The translations under genes and the position numbers were made by a program. A DNA stretch of 64,000 bases, from the NCBI RefSeq assembly GCF_000800455.1, contig NZ_CP007456.1, positions 248,001 through 312,000 on the forward strand. Reading direction: 5' to 3'. Positions 17,077-26,200 of this stretch are shown here, piece after piece. Every line of letters begins with the position of its first letter. Position 1 is the first letter of the stretch. The notes under the pieces were generated by a model. That model had not been told where the DNA came from. It saw only the letters and a list, made by a program, of their open reading frames with translations, and did not search any database. Origin of the DNA: Bifidobacterium catenulatum PV20-2. GTDB taxonomy: Bacteria > Actinomycetota > Actinomycetes > Actinomycetales > Bifidobacteriaceae.

Positions 17077-18723
17077 ATGGTGTCCCAATCTCGATTGCAA
17101 TTGCAAGATGAAGATAAGTGGTGGGAGCGAGAGATTCCTCACATGCGTGAGCATAATCGTCTTGAGGCAAAGCGTGCGAAAGGTGGTCTGCCGCATAGCA
17201 TTTGGGAGACGTACAGTTCTTTCGCCAATACTGATGGTGGAGTGATTCTGCTCGGCGTTTCTGAAAATCCCGATCATTCGTTGAGAATTACGGGTGTTGA
17301 TGATGCACGCAAGATGGTTCAGGATTTTTGGAATACCGTGCACGATACGTCGAAAATCAGTTCGGTGGTCCTTAGCGATGATGATGTCAACATACGTTGC
17401 ACCAGTCATGGAAACGTTATTTGCATTAATGTTCCGCGCGCGTCCAGGGAGCGGGTCCCCGTGTATGTCGGTCCTAATCCGATGAAAGGGTCTTACAGGC
17501 GCAATGGTGATGGTGATTATCTATGTGATGAGGAAGACGTGCGTGCCATGCTGCGTGATAGTGAACTGAAGCCACTGGATCGACAGATTGTTGGGGGCAT
17601 GACCGGGGGCGTGCTGAATGGTGACTCCATTCGCGCATACCGTCAGCGTTTTCGTGGTTTACGGCCGGGGCATCCGTGGGCTGAGATTTCGGATGAGGAT
17701 TTTCTCTTGCGTGTTGGTGCGCTTTCGCTTGACGGTTCTCTTGCTCGCCCCACTCGTGCCGGATTGCTGATGTTCGGACATGCCTGGAATATTATTGAAG
17801 AGTTCCCCTACTATTTTTTGGATTATCGTGAGATGTTCAATGGTGCAGATCGTTGGAGTGATCGCATCACTTCGGATGACGGGGACTGGTCCGGCAATAT
17901 TTATGATTTCTGGGAGAAAGTGGTCAATCGGCTACGGTACGCGGTTGCGCATCCGTTCCAGTTGGGTGCGGATATGCACAGAATAGACGATAATCCAATG
18001 GATAAAGCGGTGCGTGAGGCTGTGACCAATACGCTTGTTCATGCGGATTATTACGTTCGGCGCGGAACGGTGATCGTGCAATATGCGGATCGAATTGTGT
18101 TTTCGAATCCAGGTAGATTGCGTCTTTCCGTTGACGAGGTTGTGTATGGCGGTATATCGGATGCCCGCAATCCCACGCTGATGAAGATGTTCAATCTGAT
18201 TGGCGTTGGGGAAAAAGCGGGAAGCGGTTTCGACGTAATGCGTGCCGGATGTGAGTTTGCCGGTACTGCGGTTCCCGAATTGAGGGTGACCGATAATCCA
18301 GGCCGGGTACAGCTCACATTGTATCCGCGTGCGTTCCCGCACTATGCCGATTATGATGGGATGCCTTCGAATGGAACTTCAGCTGGCTCTTCCGTCGGCG
18401 GTATTCGCGTGGTGACTGATGATTCTTCCCTGGATTGTGATGTGGAGCGTGAGAATGCTTTGCATGAGAATGCTGGAAGCGCTGGGAATGATTCGGGCGT
18501 GGAAATTATGGGAAAATCTGCGGTCAAGTCGAAGAGCTATGTGGAGAAAATCACGCGTACGCTGATTGATGAAGGACCTTGTCAAACTTCATATTTGGCG
18601 CAGGTACTGGGGTTGGGGCTCACGCGCACACGCGAAATACTGGCCGACCTGGTGAAGGCGGGCACGATTCAGCCGGTTGGTGTTGGCCGTGGTCGCAAAT
18701 ACCAGCTAGTGGCTGATAATTAA
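17077..18723 (+). CDS. AlbA_2/Schlafen-type ATP-binding regulator
   Basis: A 548-residue protein of the divergent AAA-4 group. Residues about 10-120 carry the AlbA_2 (Schlafen-like) domain (HNRLEAKRAKGGLP, then TYSSFANTDGGVILLGVSE). The middle third ends in a RecG-C/HATPase_c_4-like domain (AVREAVTNTLVHADYY, then GRLRLSVDEVVYGG and NPTLMKMFNLIGVGEKAGSG). The C-terminus is a winged-helix segment (LAQVLGLGLTRTREILADLV). Such proteins are usually annotated as transcriptional regulators. ATG 17077 is preferred over 17053 because GGAAAGG lies 8 nt upstream. Base composition looks less GC-rich than its neighbours, suggesting acquisition. It stands alone with its own promoter and iterons. Confidence 0.8.
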   Translation: MVSQSRLQLQDEDKWWEREIPHMREHNRLEAKRAKGGLPHSIWETYSSFANTDGGVILLGVSENPDHSLRITGVDDARKMVQDFWNTVHDTSKISSVVLSDDDVNIRCTSHGNVICINVPRASRERVPVYVGPNPMKGSYRRNGDGDYLCDEEDVRAMLRDSELKPLDRQIVGGMTGGVLNGDSIRAYRQRFRGLRPGHPWAEISDEDFLLRVGALSLDGSLARPTRAGLLMFGHAWNIIEEFPYYFLDYREMFNGADRWSDRITSDDGDWSGNIYDFWEKVVNRLRYAVAHPFQLGADMHRIDDNPMDKAVREAVTNTLVHADYYVRRGTVIVQYADRIVFSNPGRLRLSVDEVVYGGISDARNPTLMKMFNLIGVGEKAGSGFDVMRAGCEFAGTAVPELRVTDNPGRVQLTLYPRAFPHYADYDGMPSNGTSAGSSVGGIRVVTDDSSLDCDVERENALHENAGSAGNDSGVEIMGKSAVKSKSYVEKITRTLIDEGPCQTSYLAQVLGLGLTRTREILADLVKAGTIQPVGVGRGRKYQLVADN

Positions 18724-18832
18724 GGATTAGGTGTTGGGATTGCTGATTATGTGAGATTTGCGCGGGTTTTGCATATGAGACGCGCTATGGTGGGCTTATT
18801 GTTTCGCGCTTTCGTAGCTTTCGGAGAGAAAT

Positions 18833-20026
18833 ATGAGTCAGGGTTTCGCGCCGTTTTATGATGTCAATCGCACGTATGAAGATAACTATTTGCAAGGGCC
18901 GTTCGGCGCGTTTGCCGAAGTGTTGAAGGCTGATTCGTCTGATTCTGCAGATTTGTTCGCTCCTGTTGCTGCGGCTGCGTCCAATTCCTCCAGTGAAGAT
19001 CATGCTGCTCAGACTAATCAGGCTGCCCATGTTGTTCAGGCTCAAGCTCAGGAATTCCTTGGTTTTCGCGTGAATCTGCCGTTCGGAATTCCGGCAGGTC
19101 CGCTGCTGAACGAGCGTTTCACTACGGCTGCCTTCCGTATGGGTTTCGATTTGGCCGTGTATAAGACGGTTCGCTCCCGCGCATGGGGTTGCAATGCGTT
19201 CCCGAACGTGCTTGCCGTGCATCCGAGGAATGCTGACGGTTCGCTGGTTCCCGGCAGTGCCGAACTTGACGAGGGTGTGCTTGCCGACACCCGCTATGAG
19301 CTTCCGATTTCAATTTCCAACAGTTTCGGCGTTCCCTCCCGCGATCCGGACGAGTGGCAGCCGGATATGCAAAAGGCGATCGCGGCGGCCGGCGATGGCC
19401 AGCTGCTGGTGCCGAGCTTTCAGGGATCCCGCGTCGAAGGCATGGATCGCGAGGCGTACATTGCCGATCATGTCACCACCGCGCATTTGGTTGCCGAAAC
19501 TGGCGCTGGCCTGATGGAAATGAACACCAGCTGCCCGAATGAGGGGCATAATCGTCTGTTGTGCCATGATCCGCATTTGGTCGGTGAGATTACGGAAGCG
19601 GTGAAGAACGAAATCGGCGATCGTCCGCTAATCGTGAAGCTCGCATACATTCCGAATGATGCCGATCTGGAGATCATGGTGAAGGAAACTGTAGGCCATG
19701 GTGCGGTGCAGGGATTTTCCACAATCAACACGATTTCCGCAAAACTGGTGGATGCGAACGGCAGTCAGGCGTTGCCTGGCGCGGGCCGTGACCGTTCTGG
19801 CGTGTGCGGCAATGCGATTCGTGGCGCAGGTCTCGATATGGTTGGTCGTTTGAGTGCGATTCGCGAGAAGTTGGGTCTTGATTTTGCAATCGTCGGCGTG
19901 GGCGGTGTGATTCGTCCGGAAGATTACAAGTCGTACCGTGAGGCTGGTGCAAACGCGGTAATGAGTGCCACGGGTGCCATGTGGGACGCGAATCTTGCGC
20001 GCGAAATTAAGGAGACACTGCGCTGA
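18833..20026 (+). CDS. dihydroorotate-dehydrogenase-like flavoprotein
   Basis: A 397-residue TIM-barrel flavoprotein of the dihydroorotate dehydrogenase family. LPFGIPAGPLLN and AVYKTVRSR mark the first barrel strands. MEMNTSCPNEGHN is the catalytic loop with a cysteine, as in class 1 enzymes. FAIVGVGGVIRPEDYKSY and AGANAVMSATG form the FMN phosphate site. Residues about 30-75 are an Ala/Ser/Gln-rich low-complexity insertion not typical of PyrD. No other pyr gene is nearby, so it may be a PyrD variant or act on another dihydropyrimidine. Start ATG 18833 follows GGAGAGAAAT. Confidence 0.75.
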   Translation: MSQGFAPFYDVNRTYEDNYLQGPFGAFAEVLKADSSDSADLFAPVAAAASNSSSEDHAAQTNQAAHVVQAQAQEFLGFRVNLPFGIPAGPLLNERFTTAAFRMGFDLAVYKTVRSRAWGCNAFPNVLAVHPRNADGSLVPGSAELDEGVLADTRYELPISISNSFGVPSRDPDEWQPDMQKAIAAAGDGQLLVPSFQGSRVEGMDREAYIADHVTTAHLVAETGAGLMEMNTSCPNEGHNRLLCHDPHLVGEITEAVKNEIGDRPLIVKLAYIPNDADLEIMVKETVGHGAVQGFSTINTISAKLVDANGSQALPGAGRDRSGVCGNAIRGAGLDMVGRLSAIREKLGLDFAIVGVGGVIRPEDYKSYREAGANAVMSATGAMWDANLAREIKETLR

Positions 20027-20122
20027 ATTCCGTTTTCCGCGAATATGCTACATGCCTTATGGCAAACTGAAAGGCAGTGTTTCTTTAAATTTGATCCAAT
20101 AGCGGGTCGAAAGAGGTTGAGC

Positions 20123-21448
20123 GTGTCTGACAATAACAACGACATTCTGCACGTCGAAGGTGGCAAGCCGCTGAACGGCACCATCAAGGTGCGTGGCGCG
20201 AAGAACTTCGTGAGCAAGGCCATGGTGGCGGCGCTGCTCGCCCCGGGCACGTCCGTGTTGAAGAATGTTCCGGAGATTCGCGACGTGCATGTGGTCTCCG
20301 ATCTGCTGCGCCTGCATGGCGTGGACGTTACGGTGGATGGCGATCACGGCGTGGTCACGATTGATGCCACGAATGTGCAGCTTGCTGATGTGGCCGACGT
20401 GGATACGCTGTCCGGCTCGTCGCGCATTCCGATCCTGTTCTCCGGCCCGCTGCTGCACCGTTTGGGTGAGGCGTTCATTCCGGCTCTCGGCGGATGCAAT
20501 ATCGGCGGTCGTCCGATCGATTTCCATTTGGAAACGTTGCGCAAGTTGGGTGCCAACGTCGATAAGGAACATAAGGACGGCATTCATATCACCGCTCCGA
20601 ACGGCTTGCATGGCGCGAAGATTCATCTGCCGTACCCGTCGGTGGGCGCTACCGAGCAGACGCTGCTTGCCGCAGTGCTTGCGGAAGGCAAGACGGAACT
20701 TTCCGGCGCTGCCACCGAACCTGAAATCATGGATTTGGTGTGCGTGCTGCAGAAGATGGGCGCGATTATTTCCGTGGATGTGGATCGTACGTTCCGCATC
20801 GAGGGCGTGAAGGAACTGAAGGGTTACACGCACACTTCGCTGACCGACCGCATCGAGGCCGCTTCTTGGGCTTCCGCGGCATTGGCTACGCATGGTGACA
20901 TTTTCGTCAAGGGCGCTACGCAGCCTGAAATGATGACGTTCCTGAACGTGTTCCGCAAGATTGGTGGTGAGTTCGACATTACTGATAACGGCATTCGTTT
21001 CTGGCATCCGGGCGGCGATTTGAAGCCGGTCGCGATCGAAACCGACGTGCATCCGGGCTTCATGACCGACTGGCAGCAGCCGCTGGTGGTGGCGTTGACG
21101 CAGGCGAAGGGCCTGTCGATCGTGCACGAAACGGTGTATGAGAATCGTTTCGGTTTCACGAAGCCACTGGTGCAGATGGGTGCCACGATTCAGCTGTATC
21201 GCGAATGCCTCGGATCGCTGCCATGCCGTTTCCAGCAGCGCAATTACAAGCATTCCGCGGTTATTTTCGGACCGACTCCGCTGACCGGCCGCGATATTGA
21301 CGTGCCGGATCTGCGTGGCGGCTTCAGCCATCTGATTGCCGCGTTGGCGGCAAAGGGTCCGTCCAACGTGCAGGGCATTTCTCTGATTGACCGCGGTTAT
21401 GCCGATTTCCGTGGCAAGCTCGAAGCTCTCGGCGCAGATTTCGACTGA
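20123..21448 (+). CDS. murA: UDP-N-acetylglucosamine 1-carboxyvinyltransferase
   Basis: The first committed enzyme of peptidoglycan precursor synthesis; it adds enolpyruvate from PEP to UDP-GlcNAc in the cytoplasm. IKVRGAKNFVSKAMVAALLA is the N-terminal substrate loop. The PEP-reactive cysteine is Cys125 in LGGCNIGGRP, so the fosfomycin-sensitive cysteine form is kept. The C-terminal DLRGGFSHLIAALAA is typical. At 441 residues it is slightly longer than E. coli MurA. GTG 20123 is chosen because AAAGAGG is upstream; the frame open to 20045 is unlike the family. Confidence 0.95.
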   Translation: MSDNNNDILHVEGGKPLNGTIKVRGAKNFVSKAMVAALLAPGTSVLKNVPEIRDVHVVSDLLRLHGVDVTVDGDHGVVTIDATNVQLADVADVDTLSGSSRIPILFSGPLLHRLGEAFIPALGGCNIGGRPIDFHLETLRKLGANVDKEHKDGIHITAPNGLHGAKIHLPYPSVGATEQTLLAAVLAEGKTELSGAATEPEIMDLVCVLQKMGAIISVDVDRTFRIEGVKELKGYTHTSLTDRIEAASWASAALATHGDIFVKGATQPEMMTFLNVFRKIGGEFDITDNGIRFWHPGGDLKPVAIETDVHPGFMTDWQQPLVVALTQAKGLSIVHETVYENRFGFTKPLVQMGATIQLYRECLGSLPCRFQQRNYKHSAVIFGPTPLTGRDIDVPDLRGGFSHLIAALAAKGPSNVQGISLIDRGYADFRGKLEALGADFD

Positions 21449-21540
21449 TTCGCCGTGATCGGTCAGGATTGGTTGCGGCTGACCAGTCGTGGCTGATGAT
21501 TTGCGATTGAACGGTCGTGTCGAACGTCCATACCGCCTTT

Positions 21541-21694
21541 CGCCGGCACTCGCCTTACGCGGGTGCCGGTTTTTCTTTATTCGCGATTGCCGCTGCCGTA
21601 ATCGCAAACGTGCTTTCCGTGCCTTCCGCGCATTCCGTTTGCTGCCTCATCGCCCGTCTTTTCTGCATCATTCGATGGTAAAATGATGCAGAAA
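21541..21694 (+). repeat. left copy of the direct repeat flanking fic
   Basis: It starts with a hairpin terminator for murA (CGCCGGCACTCGCC, then GCGGGTGCCGGTTTTT). It continues through a GCGATTGC segment, GCTGCCTCAT at 21641 and the inverted repeat at 21660-21694. The same ordered elements recur at 22824-22963 on the other side of fic. Confidence 0.8.
21660..21694 (+). promoter_or_regulatory. inverted repeat upstream of fic, putative operator
   Basis: TTTCTGCATCATT at 21660-21672 and its exact complement AATGATGCAGAAA at 21682-21694, separated by 9 nt. Arm centres are 22 bp apart, about two helical turns, which favours a dimeric protein site. It sits 30 bp before the fic start. Confidence 0.6.
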
Positions 21695-21724
21695 AATGCG
21701 GTATGCGGTAGAAAAGAAGGTGGA

Positions 21725-22795
21725 ATGATGCATACGTTCGACTATTTGAAGACACCGTCCACCCTGTTGTCCGCAGACATCACCGGATTGTTGCTGGAAC
21801 TGCGTGAATGCAAAGGTCGGCAGACTCTGTGGATGACGGCCCGGCCTGAGGTGCTGCGTTCCCTGCTTGACGTGGCGCGCGTGGAAAGCGTCGGTGCGTC
21901 GAACCGCATCGAAGGCATCGTCACCACCCGTCCAAGGTTGGAAGGAATCGTGCTGCACGCCACGGAACCCCACGGTCGCGACGAGCAGGAGATCGCCGGA
22001 TACCGCGACGTTTTGTCGTTGATTCATGAACAGCACGACTATATCGACATCACCGCTAACACCATCCTGCAATTGCACCGCGATCTTATGCGGCACACCT
22101 CGTTTTCCTACGGTGGTCACTGGAAGGATACAGATAACGAGATAGTCGGTTTTGATGCGGGCGGCAATCGGGTGACACGTTTCGTTCCCACGCCTGCGAT
22201 TGCCACACCTGAGGCCATGGAAAACCTATGTGCCGCGCTGCGCGAGGGGCTTGCGCAAGGGGATGGCGATCCATTGCTGACCGTATACAGATTCGTGTTC
22301 GATTTCCTCTGCATCCATCCGTTCAACGACGGCAATGGACGCATGAGCAGGCTGCTTACAGTACTGCTTTTGGAGCGGTTGGGGTACCAAGTCGGAGCGT
22401 ATGTGAGTGTTGAACGGCTGATTGAGGATAACAAAACGTTGTATTACGAAGCGCTCGCCGCAAGCTCCGTTGGCTGGGATGGCGACGGCAATGATGAGGC
22501 GCCGTTCGTGCGGTTCATGTTGGGTATTGTTTTGGCGGCTTATCGCGATTTCGCCAATCGGGTGGAATCGGTGGCCGGCGGCAACCGTCGTACCAAAGCG
22601 CAGCGTGTCGCGGATGTGTTCGACCGTAGGCTTGGCAAGGTTACGAAGAGCATGATTCATGAGGAATGCCCGGATGTCAGCATGACCACTATCGAACGGA
22701 CGCTTGCGAACATGCTTGCCCAAGGACGCATCGAAAAAGTGGGCAGTGGCCGATCGACTGGATATGTGGTGCGGCATGATGCGATAAAGAGCTGA
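21725..22795 (+). CDS. Fic-family protein (class II)
   Basis: A 356-residue Fic protein, a family that transfers AMP or another nucleotide moiety onto target proteins. The catalytic loop is HPFNDGNGRMSRLL with His198. The inhibitory helix motif (S/T)xxxE(G/N) is present N-terminally as SNRIEG (Ser59-Gly64, Glu63), so this is the self-inhibited class II layout with no separate antitoxin. A winged helix follows (VSMTTIERTLANMLAQGRIEKVG), a common arrangement in which the protein may bind its own promoter. ATG 21725 has GAAGGTGGA upstream; ATG 21683 lies inside the inverted repeat and is less likely. Near-identical repeats flank the gene. Confidence 0.92.
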   Translation: MMHTFDYLKTPSTLLSADITGLLLELRECKGRQTLWMTARPEVLRSLLDVARVESVGASNRIEGIVTTRPRLEGIVLHATEPHGRDEQEIAGYRDVLSLIHEQHDYIDITANTILQLHRDLMRHTSFSYGGHWKDTDNEIVGFDAGGNRVTRFVPTPAIATPEAMENLCAALREGLAQGDGDPLLTVYRFVFDFLCIHPFNDGNGRMSRLLTVLLLERLGYQVGAYVSVERLIEDNKTLYYEALAASSVGWDGDGNDEAPFVRFMLGIVLAAYRDFANRVESVAGGNRRTKAQRVADVFDRRLGKVTKSMIHEECPDVSMTTIERTLANMLAQGRIEKVGSGRSTGYVVRHDAIKS

Positions 22796-22823
22796 TTTTT
22801 TGTACGATTTTTGTCTGACTTTT

Positions 22824-22963
22824 CGCCGGCACTCGCCTTACGCGGGTGTCGGTTCTGTTTTTGCCGGCGATTGCTGTGGATGTGCGAAGTCTTCTTGTGT
22901 TTTGATCTTGCTGCCTCATGATTTCTTTTTCTGCATCATTTGATAAGAAAATGAGACAAGAAA
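22824..22963 (+). repeat. right copy of the direct repeat flanking fic
   Basis: It repeats the terminator hairpin (one base different over the first 32), GGCGATTGC, GCTGCCTCAT at 22910 and TTTCTGCATCATT at 22928-22940. The second arm of the inverted repeat has decayed (AATGA, then AGAAA). It is about 1.28 kb after the left copy. The hairpin terminates fic; the remainder precedes the pilus locus. Confidence 0.8.
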
Positions 22964-23135
22964 CAATGAAACATTTTGCAATAAATCTGATGTTTTTCTG
23001 AAAAATGAAACAATTGAAATGATGTTTTCTTTTGAGTCCTGAATCAACTTTACAGGTTTTTCCCCATACGACGGGCGTGTGAAAACCGTTGGAAATACGC
23101 AATTCCATTGCATAACGGGTGATTATACATAATCT

Positions 23136-23150
23136 GGGGGGGGGGGGGGG
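23136..23150 (+). repeat. G15 homopolymer upstream of the pilus tip gene
   Basis: Fifteen consecutive G residues, 70 nt before ATG 23220. The frame of the pilin is open back through the tract to a TAA at 23130-23132. A GTG at 23119 enters the tract in another frame and, at 15 G, stops at TAA 23185. With 13 or 16 G it would fuse in frame with the pilin. CATAAT at 23128-23133 could be a -10 box, which would put the tract at the transcript start. Either arrangement makes tract length a likely expression switch. Confidence 0.85.
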
Positions 23151-23219
23151 TTCCGTTGTTGTTGCTGTTATCTTGTCGTCGAAGTAATTGAGAACACCTT
23201 TGAAGCTGGGGTAATTTTC

Positions 23220-26200
23220 ATGAGGGATGGTTTCAAAAAAATCGGGCGGAGCCATGTCTGGCGTAAAACCATGGTGACCTTCGTGACTTTCGCCACGCTA
23301 CTGGCGATGGTGATGGTTGGTGGAGTGGCCGCTGGCAATGCTCATGCTGATGGCTCCCAGCATAGCCTGAACCAATACGTTCATTCCGTGACATTGAAGA
23401 AGGCTCCACAAGGTAGTGAAGACTGGACCGATCTCAATGGAACATTAGAAGAAAACGAACGTCTCAAGGTAACGTTCAACTTCGAAATTCCGAAAGGCAC
23501 GCTTGGAACGGACGAGGCGTCACGCACGTTCGTATACGATTCGCCGGTCGGCATTACCTCTTCGGACGCCACCAAGGACCATCCGGGCACCTTTCCGTCA
23601 ATCGGAGCGAAATACTATTTCGAAGGAGACAAGATCTATATTGTCTTCGATGAGGAGACGGCCAAGGAGAACGTCGACCATCCGATCACCAACGGAACGT
23701 TTAATTTCGAATCCGACGGCAGTCATGTCGAAAACACAGGCAAAAACGAGTTCGATTTCGGTGACGGCAATAAACAAACCATCAAGGTCAACCACAGAGG
23801 CGACCTAACGGTGCAGAAGACCCATGCCGAACCATCCGCAGACGGAACCGTGAGCTGGACCGTAACGGTACACAGTAATTCCGGCACCAAACCAGGCGAG
23901 AACATCAACATTACCGATGTGCCATCTTTGGGAACAATCGACCTGAACTCCATCCAAGTATCAGGCGGCAACTGCACATCCAACCCCTCGGGCAGTGGGT
24001 TCGCCATGTCCTGCCCTGCGCTGAACGAGAACGGCACCTACACCATCATCTACACCAGCAAGGTGGACGTAAAGAATGGCGAAACCACCTACCAGAAGAA
24101 CGATGTGACCGTCAAAGCCACAGACAAGAATGGCAACACCATCGACAAGACTGTGTCCGGTGACGTTTCCTGGGACAAGAAACCCACGATAAACAAAAAA
24201 GAGGGCGTGCTGAATGAGAACGGCACTGCCACCTGGACCGTCACGGTCGACGTGTCCAAGCTGGACAATCTGAACGGTTGGACACTGAAAGATCAGGTCA
24301 CCGGCGGAACCCTTGTCGGAACCATCACATCCGACAAGCCAGTGAACGGCCAGACTTCGTTCGCCTCATTCCCAATCGTTTTCAGAGCGAATGACGAGAA
24401 AACGACGTACACGTTCACCTACACCACCAGACCGAACAACGGCATCGGCGCGACCATGGTGAAGAATAGGGCCGAACTGGCCCCGCCAAACGGTGGCAAT
24501 TCTGTCAACACTGGAGACAAGGGTGTGGCCCCGGGAGCGTTCAACCCGTTGCACAAGACCCACGGCACCGTGACCCCATCCACTGACGGCAAGACCGTCA
24601 CCGTGCCATGGGCCGTGACCATTGCGCCGGAAAACGCGGCTGAAGCATTGCCGGCCGGATGGTCCTATACCGATAGATTGTCGGACAACCAGTATTTTGA
24701 CGCTTCCCAATGCTCCGAGCTGGAAACTGCAATCAAGAACGCATTCCGGAAAGCCGGTTTCCGTGCGCCGAGCATCGTCTTCAACAAAACTTGGGATCAG
24801 AAGAAGGTCATCGGCTTCACCATCACCTCACCGGACGCCTTGACCGTCGGCCACAACGTTAAGTTCTCCTACAACGCCACCGGCGAGATCAGAGAGACCT
24901 GGAACGGTGAACAGGACTATTCGAACACGGTGAACACCAGTGGATTCACTAAGTCCGACAGTGTCAAATACACTCCAAGCAATCTGAAGTGGACGCTCAA
25001 GAAGGTCGATGCCAAAACCAATATGGACGCCGATTCCACGCACGAATACAACGACCTGAACTCGATGGAGCAGATTGACGGCAAGCCGGTCATGCACTGG
25101 CAGATTCAGGTCGATCAAGCCGAGAACGTCACCGGTACGAACGGTTACACCGATCTGACGATTACGGAACAGATGCCCGCAGGTGTGACGCTTCACAATG
25201 CCAACGGACTGAGTATCAGCATTAATGGCGGCAGCAGCGTGTGCAATACGAATCTGAACATTCCCGCAGTCGGTAATACGGTCCAAAGCTCATGCTCGTG
25301 GACTAAACATCCAGATACCGAATCCGGCAACATTAGCGTCACACAGAACAACAATGGGACCTTCGCCATCACGGTGCCCGGAGAACTCATGAAAAAACTG
25401 CGCACAGTCACTTATTATGATTCGCAGAAAATAAGCATTAGATTGGACGTCCACGCAACCATCGATGACGCCTCAGAACTCGGCAAGACGGCTACGGCGT
25501 TCAAGAACACCGCTAAGTTGAACGATGCCAGCGGTAAGGACTGGGGCGAGAAAAGTCAATCGCAGAAAATCACCAAGGACGACGAGTGGAACGTGATCCA
25601 CAAGGCCACGTCCTACAATCCGAACGACAACAGCAATCTGGTGCCGTACTCCATCGTGGTTAATCCGAATGCGTTGGACCTGGACAAGAACTCCGACACC
25701 ATTACCTTGGAAGACAGCCTTTCCTACCCGTACAACGGAAATCAGCCCGTCGAGTTCAGCCTCAATGAGGTGAAAGTCTACCATTACAATGCCGAGACTG
25801 GCACCAAAGGAACCGAACTGCCGAAAAACGGCTATACGGTAACCCCATCCGGCTCCTCGGACGGGAACACGCGCATCAACAAGTTAAAGCTGACCATACC
25901 GGACTCCACCGCACTGGTAGTCGAATACTCGTATAAGGCGGTCGGCGACGCCAACACGTGGGTCACAGTATCCAACAATGCGTCATTGCATGGCAAAACC
26001 AGTGGAGTAAACGGCACCAGCGTCAAAGTCGCATCCTCCCATGGTGACGCGACCATCAGCAAACTGACGTTCACCAAAGCCGATTCGAATGATCCGACCA
26101 AAACATTGCAGGGCGCCATATTCGACCTGTACCAATGGAACGACACGCAATGGGACAGACTATGCAGCGGGCTGAAAACCGGGAAAAACGGACAATTGGC

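Noticed and set aside
20057..21607. A 516-codon minus-strand open frame opposite murA
   Set aside because: Same reasoning; murA on the plus strand has all catalytic blocks.
23119..23187. A separate leader peptide gene through the G15 tract
   Set aside because: The GTG has no good ribosome site and the peptide is mostly Gly and Val; it is kept only as part of the switch hypothesis.
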